64,000 nt of DNA. It comes from Methylotenera_A sp963701715. GTDB lineage: Bacteria; Pseudomonadota; Gammaproteobacteria; Burkholderiales; Methylophilaceae. Every line of letters starts with the position of its first letter. The stretch's first letter is position 1. The translations under genes were made by a program, and so were the position numbers. A model generated the notes under the pieces. The model searched no databases. It was not told where the DNA came from and saw nothing but the letters and a program-made list of their open reading frames with translations. The DNA lies in NCBI GenBank assembly GCA_963701715.1, contig CAVPAX010000004.1, positions 496,001-560,000 on the forward strand, written 5' to 3'. This document shows, piece by piece, positions 8,712-18,512 of the stretch.

Positions 8712-9797
8712 ATGCAAAAAATCATTTCCTATTTATTCACTGCACTTTTTGCTTTGCTTCTCGCGGCCTGCGGCGCGGCTGATGACAAATCCACCGGAAA
8801 AGACAGTGAAAGAAAGAGCGCAAAACCAACGCTGGTTACCGTAACACAAGTTAAGAATCAGGCCATTGAAACCACCGAAGAAGCCATTGGCTCGCTTGAG
8901 GGCTTGATAGATCCAACCGTGGCAGCAGAGGTAGCAGCTCGAGTTGTTAAAGTGCTCGTTAACCCCGGTCAAACAGTCAAACAAGGACAGCTTCTTGCCA
9001 CACTGGATGCATCTGATTTCGCCATGCAGCGCAATGAGGCACAGGCTGAAATCGCACGCACTCAGGCGCTTATCGACAATCAGGCTAAAACAGTCGCACG
9101 CAATCAGGCTTTGGTGGATAAAAAATTCATCTCACAGAATGTGGTGGATAACGATATCGCACAGCAAAACGTACTGAAGCAACAATTAGAGGCAGCCAAA
9201 GCGCGTGTTGGCAGCATCAATCATAGCAGTAGCAAAACCAAGGTAGTTGCACCCGTCAGCGGCATCATTGAGAAAAAAATCGTAGACGCCGGTGACTTTG
9301 TGCGTGTTGGCGACCCGATCGTACAGATTATTTCTAAACAACGGCTGCGTGCGCATTTGCCTTTCCCTGAGCATATCGGGGCGCAGCTCAAGCCGGGGCT
9401 AAAGGTACGCCTGACCACACCGACCAGTAGCAAAACGGTTGAATCGGTCATCCACGAACTCAAACCTATGATTACAGAGGGTAGCCGAACCATTGATGTG
9501 ATTGCCGACGTGGTGGACGAACCAGGCTGGCAGCCAGGGGCCAGCGTGAGCGGCACGGTGATACTGGGTGAACAGGCCGCTGCTATGATGATTCCCGAGC
9601 AAAGCCTGGTGCTGCGCCCTGCCGGTGAAGTAGTCTATGTAGCACGCGACGATGTGGCCTATCAGGCTGTCGTCAAAACCGGCATGCGCCAAAATGGATT
9701 GATTGAAATACTGGAGGGCTTGCAAGTAAATGACGTTATCGTAGTAGACGGCGCAGGCTTTTTGACAGATAAAGCACCAGTAGAGATAAGCAAATAA
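8712..9797 (+). CDS. RND efflux periplasmic adaptor (membrane fusion protein)
   Basis: About 361 aa HlyD/AcrA-type adaptor. The N-terminus is a lipoprotein signal (FALLLAACGAADD, lipid Cys at residue 20 from this ATG). A lipoyl half-motif (VVKVLVNPGQTVKQGQLLA) precedes an alpha-helical hairpin rich in Gln/Ala (about 95-150), then the second half-lipoyl (VVAPVSGIIEKKIVDAGDFV) and beta-barrel domains. An in-frame GTG at 8706 is an alternative start. It lies one base from the permease gene at 9799. No TolC-type outer-membrane channel or regulator gene is adjacent. Confidence 0.92.
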   Translation: MQKIISYLFTALFALLLAACGAADDKSTGKDSERKSAKPTLVTVTQVKNQAIETTEEAIGSLEGLIDPTVAAEVAARVVKVLVNPGQTVKQGQLLATLDASDFAMQRNEAQAEIARTQALIDNQAKTVARNQALVDKKFISQNVVDNDIAQQNVLKQQLEAAKARVGSINHSSSKTKVVAPVSGIIEKKIVDAGDFVRVGDPIVQIISKQRLRAHLPFPEHIGAQLKPGLKVRLTTPTSSKTVESVIHELKPMITEGSRTIDVIADVVDEPGWQPGASVSGTVILGEQAAAMMIPEQSLVLRPAGEVVYVARDDVAYQAVVKTGMRQNGLIEILEGLQVNDVIVVDGAGFLTDKAPVEISK

Positions 9798-9798
9798 C

Positions 9799-12700
9799 AT
9801 GAGCTTGCCTGAGTTATCGATTAAGCGCCATGTGCTTGCCTGGATGTTGTCAGGCGTCATCATTCTATTCGGCCTCATCAGCTATCAGCGCATCGGTATA
9901 GACCGCATTCCATCGATAGATTTTCCTGTCATTATGGTCACCACTACCCTGCGCGGGGCAGATCCTGACGTCATCGATACCAGCATCACTAGCGTCATCG
10001 AATCTGCCGTCAACACCACGCCCGGCATCGATCATATCCAATCCGCTTCTTCGCCCGGCGTTTCCAGCGTCAGCATTACCTTTGCGCTGGGGAAGGACAT
10101 CGATGTCGCCTATAACGAGGTGCAGGCCAAGGTGAACCAAGCTTTTCGGCGCCTGCCGACAGACACCGACCCGCCAACCGTACAGAAGGTAGATACCAAC
10201 GCATCTCCTGTGATCTGGCTGGCTTTGAGCGGCGACCGCACCATTCAGCAACTCAATTTGTATGCCAACAATGTACTCAAGAAAAAATTTGAAACGATCA
10301 GCGGCGTAGGTGAAGTGCAGCTGGGCGGGCGGCGCGATCGTGTGATTCGCGTGAATGTCGATCCAGAGCGCATGGCGGCTTACAAGCTCACGGCCAATGA
10401 CTTAATTGATGCCTTCAATCGCGAGCACGTGCAGATACCGGGCGGCTTTTTAGTCAGTGAACAAGCTGAACAGCTGCTCAAGCTCGACCTTGAATTTCAC
10501 AATACCAAAGCGCTCGCCAATCTGGTAGTCATCTCTCGGGCGGGTGCGCTAGTCTACTTAAAAGACATCGCGACTATCGAGGATGGCATCACCGATAACC
10601 GGCAAATCGCACGTTACAACGGCAAACCAACGGTGGGCATCGGCATGGTAAAAATCGCCAACGCCAATACGGTGGAAATCATCAATGAAGTGTTACGCAA
10701 ATTGGAAACCGAGGTGCGCCCAAACTTGCCGCCGGGAATGACACTGGAAATTTCCTCTAATGACTCCATCTTCATCAATCAATTAGTTGCTTCCTTAAAA
10801 GAGCACTTGGTTGAAGGAACGCTGTTTGCCGCGCTGATCGTGCTCATTTTCATGCGCTCATTTAGCTCCACCTTGATGATTTGCTTGGAAATTCCTGTCT
10901 CGCTACTCGGCGCGATTGCTGTGATGTATTTTTCCGGCTTCACTTTTAACAGTATGACACTGTTGGCCTTATTGCTGCTCATCGGCGTGGTGGTGGATGA
11001 TGCAATTGTGGTACGTGAAAGTATTCTGCGGCATATGTCCGGCGAGGTGGGCGTTGGATTAAAAAACCTGAATTTGAATGACCCGCATGCCGTGGCCGCC
11101 TATCGCGTCCAAACCACCATTGACGGCAGCCGCGAAGTCGTCTTCGCCGTGCTTGCTTCCTCGCTGTCGCTGGTGTGTATATTCGCGCCAGTGATATTTA
11201 TGGAGGGCATCATCGGCATGTTTTTTAAATCTTTTGCGGTAGTCGTCACCTTCGGCGTACTTGTTTCGCTGTTTGTTTCGCTCACGCTTACGCCGATGCT
11301 GTGCTCACGCTACCTCAGTGTGACGCACAAGGAAAATGCGCTTTATCGTGCTACCGGCCGCGGTCTGGAAAGTCTGGAAAAAGTTTACAAAAAACTGCTT
11401 GATGTCTCACTCAGCCATCGTGGCTTGGTGCTGCTGTTCACCGCGCTATTCGTTGGGTTTAGCGGCTATTACACGCTTAAAAATGTCGATAAGGATTTTG
11501 TGCCGGAAACAGATGAAAGCAGCTTTAGTATCAGCATCAAAACACCTTTGGGCTCAAGTCTTGCCTACACCGATTCTCGCCTAAAACTAGTCGAGGATGT
11601 GCTTGCCAGCCATAAGGAAGAGGTGGCGAGCTACTATGCCAGCATCGGCTCTGGTTCACGTGGACAAGTCAATCAGGGCAACATCAACGTGCGCCTGAAA
11701 CCCAAAGAGCAACGCGCAAAAAGCCAGCAAACGCTCATGAGAGAACTTAAAAAGGAGTTTGAAAGCATTCCAGGTGTGCGCGCAATTCCATCGCCCACCT
11801 CCATCGTGCGCGGGCAGCGCTCTGAGAAACTGCAATTCAACCTGACCGGCAACAATCTGCAAGAGATTGGCCGTATCTCACAACAACTTCAGCAAGCACT
11901 AAGCGCAGAAGCAGATATCGGTAAAGTGGATGTAGATGTACAGCTCGACTTGCCACAATTGGATATCAATATTGACCGCGTGCGCGCCGCAAACCTTGGT
12001 TTGAGCGCTAACGACATCGCGACTGCGATTTCGCTGTATGCCGGCGGCATCAATGTTGCCAAATACAATGACACGACCAGCGATGGCCAGCGTTACGATA
12101 TTCGCCTGAAAACCAGCGAGGATGCGCTTAAGCACGTGGCCGATTTAAGAAAGATTTATCTGCGGAGCAGCAGCGGCGAACTGGTGCGGCTGGACGCGCT
12201 GGCAAGCTTTAAGCCGAAGTTAGGCGCCGCTGTCATCGGCCGCTACGATTTGCAGTACGCGGTGAATTTTTACGCCAACCCGAATGTCCCGCTTGGCGAA
12301 GCAGTAGAACTGGTGAATAAATCCGCCGCAAAACTTGTACCGCCCAGCTATAAGCTCAAATACACCGGCCAAGCGGAAGAATTGGGCAAAACCATGAAAA
12401 ATATGAAATTTGTATTTTCGCTCGCCTTCGTGCTACTTTACATGGTGCTGGCCAGCCAATTTAACTCATTCATTCAGCCTGCCATCATCATGCTGGCACA
12501 GCCGCTTGCCATCATCGGCGGGCTCATCGCGTTGCTGATTACCGGCGATACCTTGAATATTTTCTCTATGATAGGCTTGGTATTGCTGATTGGCTTAGTT
12601 GCTAAAAATTCAATATTGCTGGTAGATTTAACAAATCAACTACGCGAGAAGGGCGCAGGCATTAACGAGGCGCTTAAAGAAGCCTGCCCCATCCGATTGA

Positions 12701-12918
12701 GGCCGGTACTCATGACTTCTCTCACCATTATTTTGGCGCTATTGCCTGCTGCTATTGGTTTAGGCGCAGGTTCAGAAACTAACCGGCCACTCTCGGTCGC
12801 CATTATCGGCGGCATGATTTCATCCACCTTGCTGACTTTAGTAGTTGTGCCGGCGGCTTATTCACTGGTGATGAGCGGATTGGAAAAATTTCAAGATAAG
12901 AAATTTAGAACAAATTAA
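9799..12918 (+). CDS. RND efflux permease (AcrB/MdtB-like)
   Basis: 1039 aa inner-membrane proton-driven pump of the hydrophobe/amphiphile RND class. It has a first helix (HVLAWMLSGVIILFGLISY), large periplasmic porter/docking domains, helices 2-6 (about 340-550) with the proton-relay block GVVVDDAIVVRES (two adjacent Asp), a second porter half, and helices 8-12 ending in LTLVVVPAAYSLV. The length is typical. The base composition looks richer in G and C than the flanking genes, which may reflect separate history or only selection on a long membrane gene. Substrates cannot be deduced. Confidence 0.93.
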   Translation: MSLPELSIKRHVLAWMLSGVIILFGLISYQRIGIDRIPSIDFPVIMVTTTLRGADPDVIDTSITSVIESAVNTTPGIDHIQSASSPGVSSVSITFALGKDIDVAYNEVQAKVNQAFRRLPTDTDPPTVQKVDTNASPVIWLALSGDRTIQQLNLYANNVLKKKFETISGVGEVQLGGRRDRVIRVNVDPERMAAYKLTANDLIDAFNREHVQIPGGFLVSEQAEQLLKLDLEFHNTKALANLVVISRAGALVYLKDIATIEDGITDNRQIARYNGKPTVGIGMVKIANANTVEIINEVLRKLETEVRPNLPPGMTLEISSNDSIFINQLVASLKEHLVEGTLFAALIVLIFMRSFSSTLMICLEIPVSLLGAIAVMYFSGFTFNSMTLLALLLLIGVVVDDAIVVRESILRHMSGEVGVGLKNLNLNDPHAVAAYRVQTTIDGSREVVFAVLASSLSLVCIFAPVIFMEGIIGMFFKSFAVVVTFGVLVSLFVSLTLTPMLCSRYLSVTHKENALYRATGRGLESLEKVYKKLLDVSLSHRGLVLLFTALFVGFSGYYTLKNVDKDFVPETDESSFSISIKTPLGSSLAYTDSRLKLVEDVLASHKEEVASYYASIGSGSRGQVNQGNINVRLKPKEQRAKSQQTLMRELKKEFESIPGVRAIPSPTSIVRGQRSEKLQFNLTGNNLQEIGRISQQLQQALSAEADIGKVDVDVQLDLPQLDINIDRVRAANLGLSANDIATAISLYAGGINVAKYNDTTSDGQRYDIRLKTSEDALKHVADLRKIYLRSSSGELVRLDALASFKPKLGAAVIGRYDLQYAVNFYANPNVPLGEAVELVNKSAAKLVPPSYKLKYTGQAEELGKTMKNMKFVFSLAFVLLYMVLASQFNSFIQPAIIMLAQPLAIIGGLIALLITGDTLNIFSMIGLVLLIGLVAKNSILLVDLTNQLREKGAGINEALKEACPIRLRPVLMTSLTIILALLPAAIGLGAGSETNRPLSVAIIGGMISSTLLTLVVVPAAYSLVMSGLEKFQDKKFRTN

Positions 12919-12988
12919 ATTTCCATTTTTATTAAAACAGGTGCTCTGCAAGGCAATATCCATGAGGTCTACAGGGCATTTGTTTTGA

Positions 12989-14221
12989 TTATTTGGTCAC
13001 GAGTTTTTGCACTACCAGGCTTCCTACCATGTCGCCCTGCACATTCATAGTAGTACGCAAAGTATCCAACAACCTGTCTATCGGCAGCAAAATAGCAATG
13101 GCCTCAGCTGGCAAGCCCACACTTTGTAGCACCATCACCATAGTCACCATGCCTGCACTTGGGATGCCGGGCGCGCCCATGGCAGCTATCATGGCAGTGA
13201 AAAATACAATAACTTGCTGAGCAAAACTTAATTCGACACCCACCAGATTTGCAATAAATAAAGCTGCTGCAGCTTCATACAAGGCAGTGCCATCCATATT
13301 GATGGTAGCCCCCAGCGGGATTACAAAACCCGCAATTTCCGGCTTGACTTGCAAATGCTGCGTCGCGCAGCGCAAGGTAACAGGTAATGTTGCCGAGCTT
13401 GAGCTGGTGGCGAAAGCAGTCACTAAAGCTTCACGTGCCCCGCGCCAGAACCAAAGCGGCCGCTTGCCTGTAAACAGGTACAAAATCAAAGGCAAAATCA
13501 CAACGCCGTGAAATAAAAGTGTACCTATAATCACCGCCACAAAATTAGCCAGAGTGCCAAGCATGGCTGCATCTTGTACTGCAACTAAATTAATCAGCAA
13601 AGCCGCAATACCAAAAGGCGCTAACAACATCACCCAGCCGACAATATGCATAGTGATATCCAGGCCTTCTTGTAGTAGAGATAGCATGTTTTTATAACGT
13701 TCGCCGCCCATCACCAGTGCAACCCCCAAAATGAGCGCAAACATTACAACTGAAATTACATTACCTTGTGTCAGTGCGGCAAATGGATTGACAAATAACC
13801 CATGTAAAAACTGTGCAAAAAACTCCGGCAAAGGTAATTGCTTGGCCTCAAAACTCTGCATGGCATCTTTGAACATATCCAAATGCAGACCGCTACCCGG
13901 CTTGAAATATAGGCTTGCGGACATGCCCACCAATATGGCAATTGCCATGGAACTCACAAAAAAGAGTAGCGTCGTTATCCAGACACGATGCATTTGGCTA
14001 TGTTGCCGCAGGTTTGCGATCCCCACCACAATGCTGCAAAACACCAGCGGAATCAGAATCATTTTAAGCAAATCGATAAAAAGTGTGCCCACTAGGCTAG
14101 ATGCGTATAAACCACTTTTAACCAATGTGCTCTCCACACCAAGTCCGTGAAAATACAGCCCGACAACAACACCAACGATTGCACCGATTAAAATTTGGGC
14201 ATTGAGGCTAGGCGGCTTCAT
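12989..14221 (-). CDS. Dicarboxylate/amino acid:cation symporter (DAACS family)
   Basis: 410 aa sodium- or proton-coupled carrier of the GltP/DctA family. It carries the serine-rich hairpin TAFATSSSSATLPVTLRC, the NMDGTALYEA motif in the region that binds sodium and substrate, and the GAPGIPSAGMV tip of the second hairpin. About eight membrane helices precede these loops. It overlaps the RNA methylase gene by ATGA and is the last gene of the minus-strand run that starts at purM. Glutamate, aspartate or C4-dicarboxylates are the family substrates; sequence alone does not choose among them. Confidence 0.92.
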   Translation of the reverse strand: MKPPSLNAQILIGAIVGVVVGLYFHGLGVESTLVKSGLYASSLVGTLFIDLLKMILIPLVFCSIVVGIANLRQHSQMHRVWITTLLFFVSSMAIAILVGMSASLYFKPGSGLHLDMFKDAMQSFEAKQLPLPEFFAQFLHGLFVNPFAALTQGNVISVVMFALILGVALVMGGERYKNMLSLLQEGLDITMHIVGWVMLLAPFGIAALLINLVAVQDAAMLGTLANFVAVIIGTLLFHGVVILPLILYLFTGKRPLWFWRGAREALVTAFATSSSSATLPVTLRCATQHLQVKPEIAGFVIPLGATINMDGTALYEAAAALFIANLVGVELSFAQQVIVFFTAMIAAMGAPGIPSAGMVTMVMVLQSVGLPAEAIAILLPIDRLLDTLRTTMNVQGDMVGSLVVQKLVTK

Positions 14222-15516
14222 TTTTGTTCCGCTTTCTCTATAGCACGACGCTCAAACACCGCCGCAAAAAAACCATCTGTGCCATGCAAATGCGGCAGCA
14301 GTTTTAGATATTGTCCCGTGCCAAGATTGATCTGTTGCTGATTAAGAATTTCATTGGCTGGAATTAAATTAAACTCAGGATTAGCCTTTAAAAACGCTTC
14401 GACAATCGCCTCATTCTCATCCTGCAACAAACTACAAGTGGCGTAGATTAAGCGTCCGCCTGCCTTTGTAAGTTTAGCAGCACGTGCCAAAATATTGGTT
14501 TGCTTTACGTTCAGCTCAGCCACATCTTGCTCAGTTTGCCGCCATTTTAAATCCGGATTACGGCGCAACGTGCCCAAGCCGCTACAAGGCGCATCCACCA
14601 GCACACGATCAAATTTTCCATTCAGCCGTTTTAATTTCTGGTCGTTTTCACTACTAATCACTTGTGCGTGCAGATTGGATAAACCCGAACGTTTAAGCCG
14701 CTGCCCCAGATTATGCAAGCGTTTTTCGGAGACATCAAAAGCGTACAAGCGCCCTGTGTTTTTCATCAGCGCACCTATTGCCAAACTTTTACCGCCTGCA
14801 CCTGCACAAAAATCCGCGACCATTTGGCCGCGTTTTGGCGCAACCAGATAGGCCAATAACTGGCTGCCTTCGTCTTGTACCTCGATTTTCCCTTCGGTAA
14901 ACAACACGTGGCGGCTGATGCCCATGCGATTTGGCATGCGGATACCAATTGGCGAATATGGTGTTGGCACAATGGCATCTTCGTTTGAAGTGTTCTCTGC
15001 CAGCATTTTTTTCAGCACATCATCACGATTTGCTTTGATAGTGTTGACGCGTAAATCTAAACTCGCTTGCTCAAACATGCTGCGGCAAATCGTCAGCGCT
15101 TCGGCCTCGCCATATTGTGCAACTAACTTATCCCAAAGCCAATCACGTACATCTGCCTGCACGGCCAAAGGGAGATTTTCAGTTGATTTGGCTTTAATCG
15201 CATGCGCCCACTCGGTTTGCTGTTCGTTCAATACTGACTCAAGCTCGCGGATGCTTTTGCCTTGCACGCGCAACAACCAAGCCAATATGAGCTTACGCGC
15301 ATCATCTGGGTCGTTTTCCTCATTGGCGGTAATTGTGCTTAAGTATCGCAGACGGCGCAATACACCATATACACTCTCGGCCACAAAGGCACGATCTTTG
15401 GTACCAAGTTCACGATTATTGCGAAAAAACTCACTTAATTTGGCATCCGCAGGGCTATTAAAATCAAGCAGGTTTGCCAGTACTACTGCTGCCTGACGTA
15501 TTAGGTTTGCATTCAT
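14218..15516 (-). CDS. RsmB/NOP-family RNA (cytosine-5) methyltransferase
   Basis: 432 aa SAM-dependent RNA methylase. Residues 1-140 are a helical NusB-like part (FNSPADAKLSEFFRNNRELG, KDRAFVAESVYGVLRR). The catalytic half has the SAM motif VADFCAGAGGKSLAIGAL, the motif IV cysteine in VLVDAPCSGLGTLRRNPD and the motif VI nucleophile in LIYATCSLLQDENEA. Both cysteines of m5C methylases are therefore present. It is paralogous to the true rsmB at 47227-48528, whose context is def-fmt. Its target base is unknown. It lies between the DUF3108 pair and the symporter. Confidence 0.88.
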   Translation of the reverse strand: MNANLIRQAAVVLANLLDFNSPADAKLSEFFRNNRELGTKDRAFVAESVYGVLRRLRYLSTITANEENDPDDARKLILAWLLRVQGKSIRELESVLNEQQTEWAHAIKAKSTENLPLAVQADVRDWLWDKLVAQYGEAEALTICRSMFEQASLDLRVNTIKANRDDVLKKMLAENTSNEDAIVPTPYSPIGIRMPNRMGISRHVLFTEGKIEVQDEGSQLLAYLVAPKRGQMVADFCAGAGGKSLAIGALMKNTGRLYAFDVSEKRLHNLGQRLKRSGLSNLHAQVISSENDQKLKRLNGKFDRVLVDAPCSGLGTLRRNPDLKWRQTEQDVAELNVKQTNILARAAKLTKAGGRLIYATCSLLQDENEAIVEAFLKANPEFNLIPANEILNQQQINLGTGQYLKLLPHLHGTDGFFAAVFERRAIEKAEQK

Positions 15517-15541
15517 TTTTTATCTTTATAAAATATTTTAG

Positions 15542-16627
15542 TTAATTATTGATTGTTGGACGATTAGTGTTAATGCGGGTTGCCACCATTTCAATCACTT
15601 TGCCTGTATTTTCTATTTTACGGATTTTTACCGGTACATACTGATAATCAATTGCCAGCCATAGCTCGGTTCTTTCATCAGTATTAATTCCGCTATGCAT
15701 AATATGGATGGTTTTAATTTCACCCAGTTCACTATTGATATTCTCTTCACCCTCAAAGCTATAATCGTAAGTGGCTAATTTTTTTCCCGTGGCAATATGA
15801 ATTTGCATAGTTTGCAAAGGCGCGACATACATAAATTGATACATAAAACTCAGCAAATCCTGCGCGCCTTCAGGTAGATCATCAGTTCTAATACCTTTTG
15901 AAGTCTGCGACATCACTTTTTTAGCTTGCCAATCAAAATTCGCCGTGCGAGTTTTGTCTGTTTTATTACCAAACTGATACAAATAACTATTGGGTTGCAA
16001 ACCTGTTTTAGTCAGCACGCCCTCACTCGTTTGCAATAAATCTGGGAAAAACAACGCAACCAAGCCATTGCCTTCAGTTAGCCATTTCAACTGGTATCGG
16101 TTATTATCAATCAAGTTGTAGATGATTTTGGCCTTGCCCTCTGCAATTCCGTCTATTTTTGTGCGAACATCAAAATCCGTTTCCACATACTGATATGCAT
16201 TCTCATTGATCACCAAACCAATATCCTCAGGCTGCGGCTCTTCTTGTTGGGCTAACTGGCTTTCTTCCGCCTGACTATTTTGCAGTTGCGGAAGATTTTC
16301 TTCTACTGGCACAACCTCTGGATTAGGCACTATCGGCTCAGCCGTTGTCGCAGTCACTTCAGGTTCTACGATCTCATCTACCTTAGGTTCTACAACAGGT
16401 TCGCTTGGCTCAACGGGGGACGCTGGTTTAGATACTTCAACTTTTTTGACCACGGCTTTAGGCATCTGAATTCTTGCTTCAATCAGATGCATTTCTTTTT
16501 TCAGGCTTGGCAGTGTAAAGTCGATCTTGCCCAATAAAAAAGCATGCAGCATAACTGAAACAACCAACGCAATCCAAAATCGCTTATAGCTTGGGTCTTT
16601 TAGTATCTGTACAAACTTACTCCACAT
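15542..16627 (-). CDS. DUF3108 protein with N-terminal anchor and proline/glutamate-rich linker
   Basis: 361 aa protein. A membrane anchor (residues about 17-36, FWIALVVSVMLHAFLLGKI) is followed by a low-complexity Pro/Glu/Val linker (about 55-135) resembling the periplasm-spanning part of TonB. A C-terminal DUF3108 domain (about 150-355) includes YRLKWLTEGNG-like strands, DLLSFMYQFMYVAPL and the terminal ELWLAIDYQYVPVKIRKIE. The function is unknown. It overlaps the second DUF3108 gene by 11 bases; the two C-terminal domains are clearly related (YQFM, ATYDYSFEGE versus NRYRYKI, ELWLA versus QLWLA), indicating duplication. Confidence 0.85.
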   Translation of the reverse strand: MWSKFVQILKDPSYKRFWIALVVSVMLHAFLLGKIDFTLPSLKKEMHLIEARIQMPKAVVKKVEVSKPASPVEPSEPVVEPKVDEIVEPEVTATTAEPIVPNPEVVPVEENLPQLQNSQAEESQLAQQEEPQPEDIGLVINENAYQYVETDFDVRTKIDGIAEGKAKIIYNLIDNNRYQLKWLTEGNGLVALFFPDLLQTSEGVLTKTGLQPNSYLYQFGNKTDKTRTANFDWQAKKVMSQTSKGIRTDDLPEGAQDLLSFMYQFMYVAPLQTMQIHIATGKKLATYDYSFEGEENINSELGEIKTIHIMHSGINTDERTELWLAIDYQYVPVKIRKIENTGKVIEMVATRINTNRPTINN

Positions 16628-17312
16628 GAATTTTTGTTAACGTCTGCTCAAAGTTACTGCCGTCTTCATCTGTAAGTTTATAGCGTACTGGCAAAAAATA
16701 TTGATCTTCTGCCAGCCACAGTTGTTTTTTCTCATCTCCTGCTGCAGCTTCATTTGAGATATGTAATGTTTTATAACTTACGTTCCCAATGTCTATTTTC
16801 AGGCCGCGCGCGATTATTTTATATCGATACCGATTCAACTTCTTGCCAGTCGTCAGTGTAACTTTAATCTCGTCTTTTTTAGGCGGGAGAAACATAAATT
16901 GATAGACATAACTTGCTAAATCCTGCGTGCCCGGCATTAATTTTTCAGTTCGCATTTCGTCCTTCACCTGCATATTGAGTATATTTTTTGCCCAATAAAA
17001 ATCAGCAATCAGTGTTTTTTTAGCACTCTTGCCTTGGTGCAATTCGAAATGACTTGGCTTCAAGCCTTCATTGGTAACCGCTCCGGCGCTAGTAAGCACG
17101 CGCTCACCCATCAGCGCGTAAACACCAAGGCCCTTAGTAACAGATTTGATGCGGTACTGTTTGCCATTTTGCGTGAAGCTTTCTTTCACCTTTGCAAATT
17201 GCTTGCCGTTGCGAGAAACGTCGTACTCAAGTTGGATGTTTTTTGGATAAGCTTGCGCCAGGGATGCCGTTAAAGTCAGCAGCAAAATAATGAATTGCGA
17301 TAATCTCAACAT
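16617..17312 (-). CDS. DUF3108 exported protein
   Basis: 231 aa protein with a signal peptide (residues 1-21, FIILLLTLTASLAQA) followed directly by a DUF3108 domain: an N-terminal strand set (IQLEYDVSRNGKQFAKVKES), LASYVYQFMFLPP and a C-terminal QLWLAEDQYFLPVRYKL. It is a predicted periplasmic beta-rich protein of unknown role. It is upstream of, and overlapping, the anchored DUF3108 paralogue. The pair may work together, one soluble and one tethered, which is inference only. Confidence 0.85.
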   Translation of the reverse strand: MLRLSQFIILLLTLTASLAQAYPKNIQLEYDVSRNGKQFAKVKESFTQNGKQYRIKSVTKGLGVYALMGERVLTSAGAVTNEGLKPSHFELHQGKSAKKTLIADFYWAKNILNMQVKDEMRTEKLMPGTQDLASYVYQFMFLPPKKDEIKVTLTTGKKLNRYRYKIIARGLKIDIGNVSYKTLHISNEAAAGDEKKQLWLAEDQYFLPVRYKLTDEDGSNFEQTLTKIHVE

Positions 17313-17343
17313 GCATTTCTTTCAATGATTAAAAGACTACCTT

Positions 17344-17366
17344 AACGCATCACAACTGGATGCGTT
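17344..17366 (-). terminator. Hairpin after purM, weak terminator or attenuator
   Basis: A perfect 8-bp inverted repeat (AACGCATC / GATGCGTT, 7-base loop) starts seven bases after the purM stop. On the minus strand it is followed by AAGGTAGTCTTTT, only a short T run. It would separate purM from the DUF3108 genes or reduce read-through. Confidence 0.45.
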
Positions 17367-17372
17367 GTCGGA

Positions 17373-18422
17373 CTAAACAACGACGGTAGGTGCCTCGCCT
17401 GTTTGCTGCCTGCGAATACGGCCAATCACTGACACTGTTTCACCTTCCTCAGTTAGCAAAGACTGCGCTGCGTCTGCATACTCTTTGGCCACAATCACCA
17501 CCATACCAATACCGCAGTTAAAAGTACGGTACATTTCATCCTCAGTCACATTGCCCTGTGCTTGTAGCCAAGCAAACAAAGGCGGCATTGTCCAGCTGCG
17601 CTTATTGATTTCGGCAGTAAGACCTGCTGGCAATACGCGCGGCACGTTCTCGGTAATCCCACCACCCGTGATATGCGCCATGCCTTTTACCGGCAAGGCT
17701 TCGATGAGTTTGAGCAAAGACTTCACATAAATTCTGGTCGGTGCCATCACCACATCTTTGAATTTTCTACCGTGAAAATCAGATTCAAAATCAACGCCTG
17801 ATTTTTCAATCAATTTGCGAATGAGCGAGTATCCATTTGAATGTGCGCCGCTGGAAGCTAAGCCCAGAACCACATCGCCGGCATCAATCGTCGTACCATT
17901 AATGATATTGGCTTTATCCACACAACCCACTGCAAAACCTGCCAAGTCATACTCGCCTGCAGGGTACATGCCCGGCATCTCGGCAGTTTCACCACCCACC
18001 AGTGCGCAACCGGATTGCTCACAACCTTCGGCAATGCCTTTAATCACTTGCGTGGCCACGCCTACTTCCAGCTTGCCGCAAGCGAAGTAATCCAAGAAAA
18101 AAAGCGGCTCAGCACCCTGCACGAGAATATCATTTACGCTCATCGCAACTAAATCAATACCTACGGTATCGTGCTTATTCAACTCAAACGCCAGCTTGAG
18201 TTTGGTGCCGACGCCATCTGTACCCGAAACTAGAATCGGTTCTTTGAATTTTTGCGGAACAGCGAATAATGAGCCGAAGCCGCCAATACCGCCCAACACT
18301 TCAGGGCGCATGGTGCGCTTGGCAAATGGCTTGATTTGTTCAACAAGCGCATCGCCTGCTTCAATATCCACACCCGCATCGCGGTAACTGAGGGAGGCTT
18401 TATCATTGGTTTGATTTGTCAA
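17373..18422 (-). CDS. purM: PurM, phosphoribosylformylglycinamidine cyclo-ligase (AIR synthetase)
   Basis: 349 aa enzyme of step five of purine synthesis, closing FGAM to AIR with ATP. Family signatures are clear: SYRDAGVDIEAGDALV at the start, LGGIGGFGSLF, SGTDGVGTKLKLAFEL, VGIDLVAMSVNDILVQGAEP, GGETAEMPGMY and the C-terminal HITGGGITENVPRVLP. The frame opens with TTG at 18420-18422, and no in-frame ATG or GTG precedes the conserved N-terminus, so TTG appears to be the true start. It is divergent from the perM-type gene. Confidence 0.95.
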   Translation of the reverse strand: MTNQTNDKASLSYRDAGVDIEAGDALVEQIKPFAKRTMRPEVLGGIGGFGSLFAVPQKFKEPILVSGTDGVGTKLKLAFELNKHDTVGIDLVAMSVNDILVQGAEPLFFLDYFACGKLEVGVATQVIKGIAEGCEQSGCALVGGETAEMPGMYPAGEYDLAGFAVGCVDKANIINGTTIDAGDVVLGLASSGAHSNGYSLIRKLIEKSGVDFESDFHGRKFKDVVMAPTRIYVKSLLKLIEALPVKGMAHITGGGITENVPRVLPAGLTAEINKRSWTMPPLFAWLQAQGNVTEDEMYRTFNCGIGMVVIVAKEYADAAQSLLTEEGETVSVIGRIRRQQTGEAPTVVV

Positions 18423-18478
18423 AACTGGGCTCGCTTCTAAATCTAAAGTTTAAGTGTCATGTTGCAGGTTTATTTAAG

Positions 18479-18507
18479 TATAATTTTAACTCAACTATAA
18501 TTTTAAC
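18479..18507. repeat. Direct repeat of TATAATTTTAAC before the AI-2E permease gene
   Basis: The 12-mer TATAATTTTAAC occurs at 18479-18490 and again at 18496-18507, a 17-base period, six bases before the ATG at 18513. Each copy contains a perfect -10 hexamer. No good -35 is seen for either. Confidence 0.6.
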
Positions 18508-18512
18508 CTAGT

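Noticed and set aside
9865..10251. 128-codon minus-strand frame within the RND permease gene
   Set aside because: It is fully inside a strongly supported permease gene on the other strand and shows no domain or ribosome site.
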